A stretch of 64,000 nt of DNA from Sphingorhabdus pulchriflava. Lineage in GTDB: Bacteria; Pseudomonadota; Alphaproteobacteria; Sphingomonadales; Sphingomonadaceae. A program made the translations under genes and the position numbers. Position 1 is the first letter of the stretch. Each line of letters begins with the position of its first letter. Positions 9,239 through 18,118 of this stretch are shown here, piece after piece. The notes beneath the pieces are model-generated. The model did not search any database. It was not told the DNA's origin and was given only the letters and a program-made list of their open reading frames with translations. The DNA is taken from contig NZ_QRGP01000001.1 in NCBI RefSeq assembly GCF_003367235.1, forward strand, positions 744,001-808,000, read 5' to 3'.

Positions 9239-10036
9239 CTATCTGATTGTATATTTTTTGGCCTTGTCTGCCATCAGGGCAGCACGGTCCACTTGAGGCA
9301 CACCCACCGGGTTGCCGATCTGGCAATATTTCAACCCCAATTGCAACGCGACCGAGCGGGGCAAATCCAGACTTTGCCAGATTGCCTTCACGGAACCCGC
9401 AGTCGCCGCTGGTGGTTTTGCGGCGATAGTTGCGGCCAGTTCTTGCGCGCGCGGCCAAAGATCCTCGAGCTTTGTGATCTCGCTGACGAGGCCGATGCGC
9501 AACGCCGTGCCTGCACCGATACGTTCGTCATTGCCGAGAAGCACCATGCGCAGCACATCTTGCAATGGCAGCTTATAGGTCATGCCAATGGGTTCAAGCG
9601 CGCTGGTCATGCCATAGGTTACATGCGGGTCAAAAAAGGTCGCGTCTTCAGAACAGATGATGATGTCTGCTTCATTGAGCCAATAGAAGGCGCCTCCTGC
9701 TGCCATACCATGCACCGCCGCAATCACGGGCTTCCAGCAATTCATCGATTTGGGGCCGAGATAGTTGCCGGGGTCTTCACAATGCCAGATATTGTCCAGA
9801 TCGACCACGGGGTCACCTTGCATTGACGCTTTCACGTCTACGCCGGTGCACCAGGCCTTGCCGGGCGCGGCGCGGAGGACGCAGCAGTGGATGTCATCGT
9901 TCGCACCGACCCACTTCCACAGATATTCAAATTCGTCCATCATCTGCTTGGTGAAGCTGTTCATGGCCTCTGGTCGGTTGATTGTGATCGTCGCGACATG
10001 ATCAGCGACATCGACGAGGATGGTTTCGTACTGCAT
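9239..10036 (-). CDS. Enoyl-CoA hydratase/isomerase (crotonase) family protein
   Basis: 265 residues, first gene of the 10-gene leftward operon. Crotonase N-terminus (VATITINRPEAMNSFT) and oxyanion-hole segments (GKAWCTGVDVKAS; AVHGMAAGGAF) are present. The two catalytic Glu of classical enoyl-CoA hydratase are not visible: the segment reads ATFFDPHVTYGMTSALEP. It may therefore catalyse isomerisation, ring hydrolysis or C-C cleavage instead of hydration. AGGAGAG precedes the ATG. Its promoter region, shared with the rightward ACAD operon, carries the CTAGTTATAC element at 10070-10085. Confidence 0.9.
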   Translation of the reverse strand: MQYETILVDVADHVATITINRPEAMNSFTKQMMDEFEYLWKWVGANDDIHCCVLRAAPGKAWCTGVDVKASMQGDPVVDLDNIWHCEDPGNYLGPKSMNCWKPVIAAVHGMAAGGAFYWLNEADIIICSEDATFFDPHVTYGMTSALEPIGMTYKLPLQDVLRMVLLGNDERIGAGTALRIGLVSEITKLEDLWPRAQELAATIAAKPPAATAGSVKAIWQSLDLPRSVALQLGLKYCQIGNPVGVPQVDRAALMADKAKKYTIR

Positions 10037-10069
10037 CTGACTCTCCTGCGGGCTATCCGCATGGTTGAC

Positions 10070-10085
10070 CTAGTTATACAACTCG
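10070..10085. promoter_or_regulatory. Operator-like element, site A
   Basis: CTAGTT-ATAC-AACTCG, an imperfect 6-4-6 inverted repeat in the 86-bp gap between divergent operons. On the + strand it lies between a possible -35 (TTGACC, 10065-10070) and a possible -10 (TATGAC, 10087-10092; 16-bp spacing). A second small palindrome, CTATGACATAG, sits at 10086-10096. The same element recurs at five other promoter regions in the window. Confidence 0.6.
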
Positions 10086-10122
10086 CTATGACATAGAGAG
10101 ATAGTGGAGGACAAGCCCTGCG

Positions 10123-11229
10123 ATGAATTTTGACTTATCTGATGAACAGAAAATGCTGGCTGAGCAAGCGCGCGGGCTGCTTTCCGAGCGTTCGCCATAT
10201 GATCATTTGCGTGCGCTGATCGATGCAGGTGCCGAATGGGACGAATCACTTTGGCGCGAACTGGGCGAAATGGGGTTCCTTGGCGTGGCAATCCCGGAGT
10301 CGTTCGGGGGCTTGGGAATGTCGGCGCTTGATCTGGGTGTTATTGCCCAAGAGCTTGGGCGCTGCAATGCAGCGGTTCCCTATTATTCGTCGATCATTTT
10401 ATGCGCCGACGCAATCCGTCTGGCAGGAAGCGACATACAAAAGGCCGAATGGCTGCCCAAATTAGCTTCGGGTGAAGTTGTAGGCACCTTTGCCTACGCC
10501 GAGGGACCCGGGCCGAGTTTTGCGACAGGTGTAAAGCTGGAAGGCGCAAAGTTGAACGGGTCAAAGACTCCGGTTGCGGATGCCGGAATAGCCCAGCTTG
10601 CAGTCGTACTCGTGGCGGGCGGTGGCTTGGCGCTCGTTGACCTTAACCAATCTGGCGTCACGCGTACCAAGCTTGAGAGCTTCGATCAGTTGCGCGCTCA
10701 TTACCGCATCGATTTTGCAGATGCAGCGGCGGAGATGATGCCAGGTAAGAATGTGCTTGCCACTCTGCTTGATCGTGCAGCGGTACAGGCAGCCTTTGAA
10801 GCAACTGGCGCGGCAGAAGCGTGTCTGACCATGGCGCGCGACTATGCACTCGATCGGCAGATTTTTGGACGCTCACTTGCGTCCTTTCAGGCGATCAAAC
10901 ACAAATTGGCCGAGCTTGCGGTCGAGGTCGAACTCGCTCGTTCCAACGCCTATTTCGGGGCATGGGCAGCGGATGAATCACCTGACGATTTGCCCGCCTC
11001 CGCCTCCGCCGCCCGGCTGACAGCATTGACCGCATTTGAAAACGGCGCACGCGAAAATCTGCAAGTACATGGTGGTATTGGCTATACGCAGGAAGCCAAT
11101 TGCCATTTCTATTACCGGCGCGAGCGGACGCTGGCTTTGGGATTGGGTGGTCGCGACTATTGGACCGATAGGTTGATCAACCACCAGCCTGGACTTCAAG
11201 GCCAAATCTCCTCGGGGAAGGCAGCGTAA
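10123..11229 (+). CDS. Acyl-CoA dehydrogenase, short partner subunit of a pair
   Basis: 368 residues. Begins MNFDLSDEQKMLAEQARGLL, an ACAD N-terminal helix, and has GEMGFLGVAIPESFGGLGM, DRQIFGRSLASFQAIKH and VHGGIGYTQEANCHFYYRR. No Glu is visible at either known catalytic-base position; the relevant helix reads LLDRAAVQAAFEAT. It therefore looks like the partner subunit of a heteromeric ACAD with the gene that follows 1 bp downstream. First gene of a rightward operon under site A. GGAGG lies 12 bases before the ATG. Confidence 0.88.
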   Translation: MNFDLSDEQKMLAEQARGLLSERSPYDHLRALIDAGAEWDESLWRELGEMGFLGVAIPESFGGLGMSALDLGVIAQELGRCNAAVPYYSSIILCADAIRLAGSDIQKAEWLPKLASGEVVGTFAYAEGPGPSFATGVKLEGAKLNGSKTPVADAGIAQLAVVLVAGGGLALVDLNQSGVTRTKLESFDQLRAHYRIDFADAAAEMMPGKNVLATLLDRAAVQAAFEATGAAEACLTMARDYALDRQIFGRSLASFQAIKHKLAELAVEVELARSNAYFGAWAADESPDDLPASASAARLTALTAFENGARENLQVHGGIGYTQEANCHFYYRRERTLALGLGGRDYWTDRLINHQPGLQGQISSGKAA

Positions 11230-11230
11230 T

Positions 11231-12442
11231 ATGGACTTTAACGATACTCCCGAAGAAGCCGCATTCCGAACCGAAGTGCGCGCATGGCTGGCTGCAAACG
11301 CTCCGGCCCATGTCATCCCGCAGGGCGTCGCGCTTGATGACACTGAAGAGGTGCAGCGCGGTCGTGCATGGCAACGTGCTGTTTATGATGGCGGCTATGC
11401 CGGTATCACCTTCCCCAAAGCGTTGGGCGGCCGCGGCGGCAGTGTCATTGAGGCCGTGGTTTTTTCCGAGGAAGAGGCGCAATATCACCTCCCCAAGGGC
11501 CCCTATATCGGGATTGGTCTTGGCATGGCGATTGCAGCGATTGCCAAGCACGGTACTGAAGAACAACGCCAGAAATTCATTGAACCGACATTGAAGGGCG
11601 AACTCACTTGGTGCCAGCTTTTTTCAGAACCCTCTGCCGGTTCCGACCTTGCCAATTTGCGCACCAAGGCGGTGAAGGAGGGTGATGACTGGATCGTCAA
11701 CGGCCAGAAAGTCTGGTCAAGCTGGGCACACCGCAGCGACTGGGGCATCCTTATAGTTCGGACTGATCCCTCGGTGCCCAAGCATAAGGGGCTGACATTT
11801 TTCGTGGTCGACATGAAGTCGCCCGGGATTGAGATCCGCCCGATCCGCCAGATTTCGGGTGCAAGCGATTTTAACGAGACATTTCTTACCGATGTCCGCA
11901 TCCCGGACAGCAACCGCATCGGCGACGTAGGCGGCGGCTGGGGCGTCTGCATGACGGTGCTGATGGGCGAAAGGCTCGGCAGCGGTAGCCACAAGGCGCA
12001 GGTCTCGCCCCTTCTCGACTATGCCGCATCGACGCCGGGAATGAATGGCGGCACCGCGCTAGACAGCGGCAGCATACGTGCTGCGCTTGCCCAGGCAATG
12101 GCGGAAGAGCAAGGAGCGAAATATCTGGAGGCCCGTCTTCGCACCATGGTCAGCCGCGGCGAAAATCCCGGCGCGCTCGCGGGAATGATCAAGATGTCCT
12201 ACGCCAGCCGTCTGCAAAAGACGAGCGGGCTTGCCATGGAATTGCGGGGACTGGATGCCATCGCACCGAGTATCGATGATACACTGACTCGGTCGATCCA
12301 ATATGATTATATCTGGTCGACGGTGATGCGTATCGCGGGCGGTGCCGACGAGGTGCTCAAAAATCAAATCGCGGAACGTGTGCTTGGCATGCCCGGAGAA
12401 ATCCGGATGGACAAGGATGTGCCATTCGAGGCACTGAAATAA
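11231..12442 (+). CDS. Acyl-CoA dehydrogenase, Glu-bearing subunit of a pair
   Basis: 403 residues. FSEPSAGSDLANL (131-143) and VNGQKVWSS are intact FAD/substrate loops. VLMGERLG puts a Glu at about 247, the alternative catalytic-base position, and the C-terminus AGGADEVLKNQIAERVLG lacks the MCAD-type Glu. Starts 1 bp after the stop of the partner subunit, which supports co-translation and an alpha2beta2 enzyme. Pathway role: 2,3-desaturation of a bulky acyl-CoA (family inference). Confidence 0.92.
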   Translation: MDFNDTPEEAAFRTEVRAWLAANAPAHVIPQGVALDDTEEVQRGRAWQRAVYDGGYAGITFPKALGGRGGSVIEAVVFSEEEAQYHLPKGPYIGIGLGMAIAAIAKHGTEEQRQKFIEPTLKGELTWCQLFSEPSAGSDLANLRTKAVKEGDDWIVNGQKVWSSWAHRSDWGILIVRTDPSVPKHKGLTFFVVDMKSPGIEIRPIRQISGASDFNETFLTDVRIPDSNRIGDVGGGWGVCMTVLMGERLGSGSHKAQVSPLLDYAASTPGMNGGTALDSGSIRAALAQAMAEEQGAKYLEARLRTMVSRGENPGALAGMIKMSYASRLQKTSGLAMELRGLDAIAPSIDDTLTRSIQYDYIWSTVMRIAGGADEVLKNQIAERVLGMPGEIRMDKDVPFEALK

Positions 12443-12469
12443 ACCTCCAAAATCTTCAGGGGAAACAGG

Positions 12470-13543
12470 TTGACCGATCCATTTGCGCCGCTGGCGTTGC
12501 GACGCGGGCCAGCGATGAAGAACCGCTTTATGCTGGCGCCGCTGACCAATATGCAAAGCCATGCTGACGGTACTTTGTCCGATGATGAGATCCATTGGCT
12601 GTCAAAACGCGCTGAAGGTGGCTTTGGTCTGACCATGACCGCAGCTGCACATGTATTGCCAGCCGGGCAGGGGTTTAAAGGTCAGTTGGGTGTTTTCTCC
12701 GACGAGCATCTTCCCGGCCTCAGGCAATTGGCAAATGCCATCCGCCAGCGTGGAAGCCTCTCGTCGGTGCAATTGCATCATGCCGGTTGGCGAGCTCCAG
12801 CGGAACTTACAGGGCAGCAACCAATGGGGCCGTTCGAGGACGTTCAAACGGGCGCACGTGCCATGTCTACTGCTGAAGTCGAAGCCGCAATCGAGGCATT
12901 TATCACAGCTGCTGTTCGTGCTGAAAAAGCTGGCTTCGATGGCGTAGAGCTCCACGGAGCGCATAGTTATTTGATTTGTCAGTTTCTCGATACCGGCAAT
13001 CTGCGCAGCGATGGCTGGGGCGGAAGTTTCGCCAATCGTCGACGTTTTCTTGATACCATCATTGATGGAGTTCGTGAAAAGACAGGAGCAGACTTTCAAC
13101 TCGGATTGCGCCTCTCGCCGGAGCGGCATGGGATCGCCACGCGCGAGGCTTTGGAGCTTGCGGAAGACCTAATGACGTCGGGCAAGATCGACTATCTCGA
13201 CATGTCGCTGTGGAATTGCTTCAAAACACCAATTGAATCCGAATTTTCCAAACGGCCACTCATTGAATGGTTTACGGAGTTAGAACGGGGTAGCACTGCG
13301 TTAGGGGTTGCCGGCAAGATCATGTCTGCAGCAGATGTGCGTCGGTGTCTCGAGATAGGCGCGGATTTTGTCCTGCTTGGCCGGGCCGCAATCCTGCACC
13401 ATGATTTCCCGGAAAAGATGCAAGCGGACAGCAGGTTTGAAGCAATCGCCCGACCTGTGATGCGTGAACATCTCCGCGCCGAGGGGCTATCTGAATCCTT
13501 CGTCGATTATATGGCAACTTGGCCTGATTTTGTAGCAGACTAA
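12470..13543 (+). CDS. Old Yellow Enzyme-family NADH:flavin oxidoreductase
   Basis: 357 residues with a TTG start at 12470 after GGGGAAA; no in-frame ATG gives a better N-terminus before PLALRRGPAMKNRFMLAPL. FMN-binding TIM-barrel features: QLHHAG (101-106), HGAHSYLICQFL (162-173) with the two His and proton-donating Tyr of OYEs, and GWGGSFANRRRFL. OYEs reduce activated C=C bonds in enones or dienoyl-CoAs with NAD(P)H. A ring-enone reduction or 2,4-dienoyl-CoA-type reduction fits the surrounding ACAD genes. Last gene of this short operon; it faces the ligase at 13559. Confidence 0.9.
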   Translation: MTDPFAPLALRRGPAMKNRFMLAPLTNMQSHADGTLSDDEIHWLSKRAEGGFGLTMTAAAHVLPAGQGFKGQLGVFSDEHLPGLRQLANAIRQRGSLSSVQLHHAGWRAPAELTGQQPMGPFEDVQTGARAMSTAEVEAAIEAFITAAVRAEKAGFDGVELHGAHSYLICQFLDTGNLRSDGWGGSFANRRRFLDTIIDGVREKTGADFQLGLRLSPERHGIATREALELAEDLMTSGKIDYLDMSLWNCFKTPIESEFSKRPLIEWFTELERGSTALGVAGKIMSAADVRRCLEIGADFVLLGRAAILHHDFPEKMQADSRFEAIARPVMREHLRAEGLSESFVDYMATWPDFVAD

Positions 13544-13558
13544 GCTAAAGCCAGTGTT

Positions 13559-15088
13559 TCAGGCTGCCTTTTTCCGCTCTTTGGCCGCCGCTTGCAAAAC
13601 AGGCTTCAAATCCTTCTTCAGGATTTTTCCGTTCGGGTTAAGGGGCATGTCATCCAGTACCAGCAAAGTCCGTGGCACCTTGTTGTCGGCTAGGTGCTCA
13701 CGCGCATAAGCGATAACTTCTTCGGCAGTGGCAGTTGTTCCCGGACGTAGGGTAATGGCCGCTGCAACGTCTTCGCCCAGAATGTCATGATCGATACCAA
13801 CCACGGCAGCCTGCTGCACAGCTGGGAATTGGTGCAGGACAGTTTCTATTTCCAGTGGCGTAATATTATAGCCGCCCCGAATGATCAGTTCCTTGGAGCG
13901 GCCGGCCATGATCAGGTCGCCATCTTCATCGACATAACCAAGATCGCCGGTGCGGGTCCACCCTCCAGTGAAGGTCGTTGCAGTGGCCTCCTCATCACGC
14001 CAGTAGCGACGCGGGTTTTTCTGGATGCCGTAAATCTCACCAACCACGCCGGGCTCGGTTATCTTGTTTCCGGCTTCGTCACGCAATTCCATATGTTCGG
14101 GCAGTTTACCGACGCATCCCGGCTTCATCACTTGTTCCTGGCTGGTGGTGGCAATGCCAATTCCACCTTCGGACATGCCATAGCTGTTGCGCATCCGCAG
14201 ATGCGGCCACAAAGCCTTGGCACGGACGACTGAATCATGGGGCAGCGGGGCTGTGCCGGTCATTAGATGCTTGATGCCTTCCATCGAATAGTTCGCGACG
14301 TCCGGGTGATCGAGCACCAACCGCAACATCGAGGGCACAAGATAAAGCAGCATCGGCTTGCGTGCTTCGGCCAATTCGAGGAAGCCTTTGGGATCAAATT
14401 TTGGCATGGTTATCGCTGTTGCACCGCCGCGCGCGGGAAGCATCACAATGCCAAGATTGCCGCCCGAGCCGGTAAGGGGGAGCGCGTTCAGCGTCCCGGT
14501 CGAACGGTCGCGATTCAGCCCGGTCACTCCGCCATTCATCAGGTCAGGGTGCGAAATGACGACGCCCTTGATCTTGCCCGTTGTGCCACTTGTGCCAAGA
14601 ATTTCGGCATCTGCCTTGGGATCCAGAGTAGATTGGTCGGGCAATGCAGACAGATTTCGCGGCATTTCTGTCGGATGCCAGCTACCGGTAAGGTCCAAAC
14701 CGGCGACCAATTTGTTGGTTTCAGTAATGGCAAAGCGGGGTTCGCACAGCGCGCCATAATCGGCGATTTCCTTGGGCGACAGGCGGACATTGATCGGGCA
14801 GGCAATACCCCCGCAGCGAAAGCAGGCAAATACGGCTATCACCATTTCGAGGACAAAGCTGTTGCTGATTGCGAGGAAAACCCGGTCTCCGGGCTGCAAA
14901 CCAGCCGCTGCCAATCCGCCCGCTACTTCGTCTACGGCCTTGTCCCATTGGGCATAGGTTAGATCGCGTGTGCCATCGGAATGCGCGATTTCGTCGGGTT
15001 GATGGTGCGCCCTAACTTTCAGGGCATCGCTTATTCTGCGGACGGTGATGCCCGAAACTGGATCGGTGAAATAGTCCGCGTTGCCCAT
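13559..15088 (-). CDS. AMP-forming acyl-CoA synthetase
   Basis: 509 residues. ANL superfamily: ATP-binding loop TSGTTGKIKG, NSYGMSEGGIG, TGDLGYVDEDGDL, GRSKELIIRGGYNITP and the C-terminal catalytic Lys in LPLNPNGKILKKDL. Activates a carboxylic acid to its CoA thioester through an acyl-adenylate. The TGG/TGK loop is standard, so it should be active. Start ATG with AGGATTCC upstream. It is transcribed away from the dehydratase at 15159; the 70-bp gap holds the perfect CTAGTTATACAACTAG element, which on this strand falls in a TTGAAT-17-TAAGCT spacer. Confidence 0.92.
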   Translation of the reverse strand: MGNADYFTDPVSGITVRRISDALKVRAHHQPDEIAHSDGTRDLTYAQWDKAVDEVAGGLAAAGLQPGDRVFLAISNSFVLEMVIAVFACFRCGGIACPINVRLSPKEIADYGALCEPRFAITETNKLVAGLDLTGSWHPTEMPRNLSALPDQSTLDPKADAEILGTSGTTGKIKGVVISHPDLMNGGVTGLNRDRSTGTLNALPLTGSGGNLGIVMLPARGGATAITMPKFDPKGFLELAEARKPMLLYLVPSMLRLVLDHPDVANYSMEGIKHLMTGTAPLPHDSVVRAKALWPHLRMRNSYGMSEGGIGIATTSQEQVMKPGCVGKLPEHMELRDEAGNKITEPGVVGEIYGIQKNPRRYWRDEEATATTFTGGWTRTGDLGYVDEDGDLIMAGRSKELIIRGGYNITPLEIETVLHQFPAVQQAAVVGIDHDILGEDVAAAITLRPGTTATAEEVIAYAREHLADNKVPRTLLVLDDMPLNPNGKILKKDLKPVLQAAAKERKKAA

Positions 15089-15126
15089 TAGGAATCCTGC
15101 TTGCCAATAAAGTCTGCATAGCTTAC

Positions 15127-15142
15127 CTAGTTATACAACTAG
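15127..15142. promoter_or_regulatory. Operator-like element, site B (perfect palindrome)
   Basis: CTAGTT-ATAC-AACTAG. The two 6-base arms are exact inverted repeats around a 4-base centre. It lies between the divergent ligase (13559-15088) and dehydratase (15159-16448). On the minus strand it fills the 17-bp spacer of a possible promoter, TTGAAT / TAAGCT. This is the best copy of a six-site family and defines the motif. Confidence 0.7.
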
Positions 15143-15158
15143 ATTCAAGGAGTGAAAG

Positions 15159-16448
15159 ATGGCTGAGGCACAAAAAGATATTCTCGAGAGTGATGAGTGG
15201 CAGAAAGCAGTCGATTACGAGATTACTGATCACGACATCGAACGCCAACGCAAACTGCTCGGCTTTGATCAGGCTGCCAAGACGCGTGAATATATCCAGA
15301 CAGCAACCGAAGATAATATCCGCAACTTTGCTCATGGTTGCGGCGACGACAATCCGCTCTACTGCGATCCTGACTATGCCCGCAAAACCCGTTGGGGTGG
15401 GCTAATCGCTCCTGCGATGATGTGTGCCCAGATCAACCGCCCGATGCTGGGCGATCCGGTGCCGGACGAAATCAAGGCTCTACGCAAGTCGTTGTTTCGC
15501 GGCATTCACGTCTTTGTCTCGGGTTCGCAATGGGATTTTTATCGTCCTGTTCGCCCAGGCGACACCATCTACAGTTTCAACGGTGACGAAACATGCGAAG
15601 TGAAGGCATCTGAATTCGCAGGCAAGTCAGTGATCACCGTGCGCCGTGACGTGAAAGTCAACCAGCGTGGCGAAGTGGTTGCGGTTTATCGCATCCTGCG
15701 CGTGCTGACCGAACGCAAGACTGCGGCCAAGAAGGGTAAAAACCTATCGATCCAGCCAGCAAGCTATACCGACGAAGAGTTTGCGAAGATTGAAGAAATT
15801 TATGCTGCTGAACAGGTGCAGGGTGCGACCAAGCGCTATTTCGAAGACGTTGAAAAGGGCGACAGCCTTGGTGTCCAAGCCAAAGGGCCGCTGACCGTTA
15901 CGGACGTCATCTGCTTTCACGCGGGAGGCTATGGTTTCGTGCCGTACGCACCGACCGCGAACCGCCTTGCGCACAAGAATCGCAAGCGAATCGCACCTTT
16001 CTATGTCAAGAATGAACAAGGCATTCCCGATGTTGCACAGCGGCTGCACTGGGACCCGAAATGGGCGCAGGCAATCGGCAATCCGATGGCCTATGATTAT
16101 GGGGTAATGCGCGAAAACTTTCTCTATCAATATCTATCCGACTGGATGGGGGATGATGCCATCGTCCTTCACGTCCACGACGAGATACGCAAATTCAACT
16201 ATATGGGCGATGTTCAAACGGTGACCGGTGAAGTGCTGGCCAAGCGCAAAACCGATGACGGCCAGAATGTGGTTGATGTTGCGGTGAAGTTCACCAACCA
16301 GCGTGGTGAGGAGAGCGTTCGGGCAACCGCTACCATTGCCTTGCCAACGAAGGACAATCCGCTACCCCTATATCCCGAAGTGCCGCGCGCACTGGCGCAG
16401 AAGGCTGCGGCGATGATGGCGCGCCACTGGGAATTGGGGGGCAAGTGA
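15159..16448 (+). CDS. Double-hotdog MaoC/FAS1-like acyl-CoA dehydratase
   Basis: 429 residues. The N-terminal hotdog (FAS1-like MaoC dehydratase N type) carries AHGCGDDNPLYCDPDYA and RWGGLIAPAMM at about 57-85, which corresponds to the hydratase 2 D-x-N-P-x-(H/Y) motif. The C-terminal hotdog begins near FEDVEKGDSL (about 224) and lacks a full hydratase signature. Likely hydrates or dehydrates a bulky enoyl/3-hydroxyacyl-CoA. CAAGGAGTGAAAG precedes the ATG. GTGA overlap with the downstream crotonase indicates an operon; expression is probably governed by site B. Confidence 0.85.
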   Translation: MAEAQKDILESDEWQKAVDYEITDHDIERQRKLLGFDQAAKTREYIQTATEDNIRNFAHGCGDDNPLYCDPDYARKTRWGGLIAPAMMCAQINRPMLGDPVPDEIKALRKSLFRGIHVFVSGSQWDFYRPVRPGDTIYSFNGDETCEVKASEFAGKSVITVRRDVKVNQRGEVVAVYRILRVLTERKTAAKKGKNLSIQPASYTDEEFAKIEEIYAAEQVQGATKRYFEDVEKGDSLGVQAKGPLTVTDVICFHAGGYGFVPYAPTANRLAHKNRKRIAPFYVKNEQGIPDVAQRLHWDPKWAQAIGNPMAYDYGVMRENFLYQYLSDWMGDDAIVLHVHDEIRKFNYMGDVQTVTGEVLAKRKTDDGQNVVDVAVKFTNQRGEESVRATATIALPTKDNPLPLYPEVPRALAQKAAAMMARHWELGGK

Positions 16449-17230
16449 ACGAAACGGTTTTGATCGAAAACCAGGGCGGTGTGCGGATAGTTACGCTCAA
16501 CCGCCCTGACCGGCTGAATGCGCTCGACAGTTCAATCATGGGGCCGCTCGCCGATGCAATGGCGGACGCCGCGCGTGATGTCTCGGTCAGTTGCGTGGTG
16601 GTCACCGGGGCAGGCCGTGGGTTTTGTTCAGGCGGCGACTTGAAAGGTGATCGGGGTGGTCCGGTGACGGCAAGCCGTGATCTGGGCGGACGCAACGAAC
16701 AGGGCTTTGCCCGGCTGCGTGGCTATATGGAAACCTCGCGCCTTTTGCATGAAATGACCAAGCCGACGATCGCCATGATCAACGGCCCGGTTGCTGGTGC
16801 CGGTATTGGAATAGCTGGAGCGTGCGATCTCCGATTTGCAGGGGAGAGCGCGACTTTTCTTGCTGCATTTGACAAGATCGGCGCGGGCGGCGATTTCGGT
16901 TCCAGCTGGTTCTGGACCAAAATTCTCGGCACCGGCGTGGCTCGTGAACTCTTTTTCCTGTCGGAGAAACTGTCGGCAGAACAGGCATTTGCCAAAGGCA
17001 TCTACACTAAATTATTTGCTGACGATGTTTTGCGTGAAGAGACGTTGAAGGTCGCACACAAGCTGGCAGATGGGCCTCGTATTGGCTATCGCTATATGAA
17101 GATCAATCTGAATGCAGCGGAGGATTGGGCGTTCGAAGCGCAATTTGATCAAGAAGCACTCAACATGGGGCTGTCGACCCAAGGCAGCGCAGCAGTGTGG
17201 AAAGCAGAGCGCGAAGCGAAGGACAATTAA
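16445..17230 (+). CDS. Enoyl-CoA hydratase/isomerase family protein
   Basis: 261 residues, GTG start overlapping the dehydratase stop (GTGA). Crotonase fold: RIVTLNRPDRLNALD, GAGRGFCSGGDLKGD (oxyanion hole), MINGPVAGAGIGIAGACDLRFAG. The second catalytic-Glu region reads FDKIGAGGDFGSSWF, as in PaaG-like isomerases, where a neighbouring Asp does the proton transfer; isomerase activity is thus as likely as hydratase. Converges with the thioesterase: the two TAA stops overlap in TTAA. Confidence 0.92.
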   Translation: MNETVLIENQGGVRIVTLNRPDRLNALDSSIMGPLADAMADAARDVSVSCVVVTGAGRGFCSGGDLKGDRGGPVTASRDLGGRNEQGFARLRGYMETSRLLHEMTKPTIAMINGPVAGAGIGIAGACDLRFAGESATFLAAFDKIGAGGDFGSSWFWTKILGTGVARELFFLSEKLSAEQAFAKGIYTKLFADDVLREETLKVAHKLADGPRIGYRYMKINLNAAEDWAFEAQFDQEALNMGLSTQGSAAVWKAEREAKDN

Positions 17231-18018
17231 ATCGGGCGCTGCGAGGGCGCGACGAAGATTGTTTGTGTGCCTTTCGCATATAAGCCATCCAGATCGGCAA
17301 ATATGCTTTGCGCCAATGCATGGCCATTGCCAGCACCCTGAGTTTCTGAATCAATCAGGAACCATTCGCCGCGTGGCATGCGGAAGAATTGAATGGTGAT
17401 GTCGAGATTTGCGAAGCTCCATTCTTCTGCGCGTGTCGAACTGCCGACGCCATTGCCATAGTCACCAAAGAGGCAGGCCTTGGCAAAGGGACTCGTCGCT
17501 TTGCCTTGGACAACCTCGCCATTCATACAGAGCCAAACTGCACCGCGTCCGGGCTCAGTCGCCTTACCGAGGAAACCCTTGGTCCTGATGGCACCAGCCA
17601 TACCCGCGCCAATAAGGAACTGGTTTTCCGCAAGCGTGTCAGGATGTGGATAGTCAAATGGCGCCGGTATGGCGGGGGTTTCCAAATAGCGGGCGAGTAG
17701 AACATGTGCCTGGCAAACAAGCTTTTCAGCTGCGAACAACTCGATCCGGTGTAATTGTGCCTGCCGACCGCTGCGGATGGCGGTAATTCTCGGTTCCAGA
17801 AGCGTGCGGGGTACGATGCCCAAAATATCAATTGAGACGCGGCAGATTTCGAAATTGGGATCAAACCCCGCTTCTTCGATGATTGTGGCAGTCAACGCAG
17901 AAATTGGACCTCCTGCGATTGCATTGCCAAACCACGGATTTTTCGACAAACTTGAAGGCACGAATCCGCTGCCTTCCCGCGTGAAATAATAGGGCGTTGG
18001 TGCTTGTTCCTGAGTCAT
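17227..18018 (-). CDS. TesB-like acyl-CoA thioesterase family protein
   Basis: 263 residues, double-hotdog length. Features such as NAIAGGPISALTATIIEE, VCRV-like SIDILGIVPRTLLEP, and AEEWSFANLDITIQFFRMPRGEWFLIDSE match the TesB-like acyl-CoA thioesterase (4HBT_3-type) family. It would hydrolyse acyl-CoA to free acid and CoA, perhaps relieving stalled intermediates. I chose ATG 18018 (AAGGG seven bases upstream) rather than the in-frame ATG at 18051, which has no ribosome site. Single-gene unit divergent from the ACAD pair at 18119, sharing site C. Confidence 0.82.
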   Translation of the reverse strand: MTQEQAPTPYYFTREGSGFVPSSLSKNPWFGNAIAGGPISALTATIIEEAGFDPNFEICRVSIDILGIVPRTLLEPRITAIRSGRQAQLHRIELFAAEKLVCQAHVLLARYLETPAIPAPFDYPHPDTLAENQFLIGAGMAGAIRTKGFLGKATEPGRGAVWLCMNGEVVQGKATSPFAKACLFGDYGNGVGSSTRAEEWSFANLDITIQFFRMPRGEWFLIDSETQGAGNGHALAQSIFADLDGLYAKGTQTIFVAPSQRPI

Positions 18019-18065
18019 GATCGAGCCCTTAACATGCCTCCGTAAATGCAAACAACATATTTGAC

Positions 18066-18081
18066 GTAGTTATATAGGTGA
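18066..18081. promoter_or_regulatory. Operator-like element, site C (degenerate)
   Basis: GTAGTT-ATAT-AGGTGA. The left half and centre follow the consensus; the right arm is degraded. It directly follows TTGACG (18061-18066), a plausible -35 for the rightward ACAD operon, with CATAGC 17 bp on as a weak -10. It lies in the 100-bp gap between the thioesterase and the ACAD operon. Confidence 0.5.
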
Positions 18082-18118
18082 GGCATAGCGATTCCATATC
18101 TTGTCAGGAGAGTGGAAA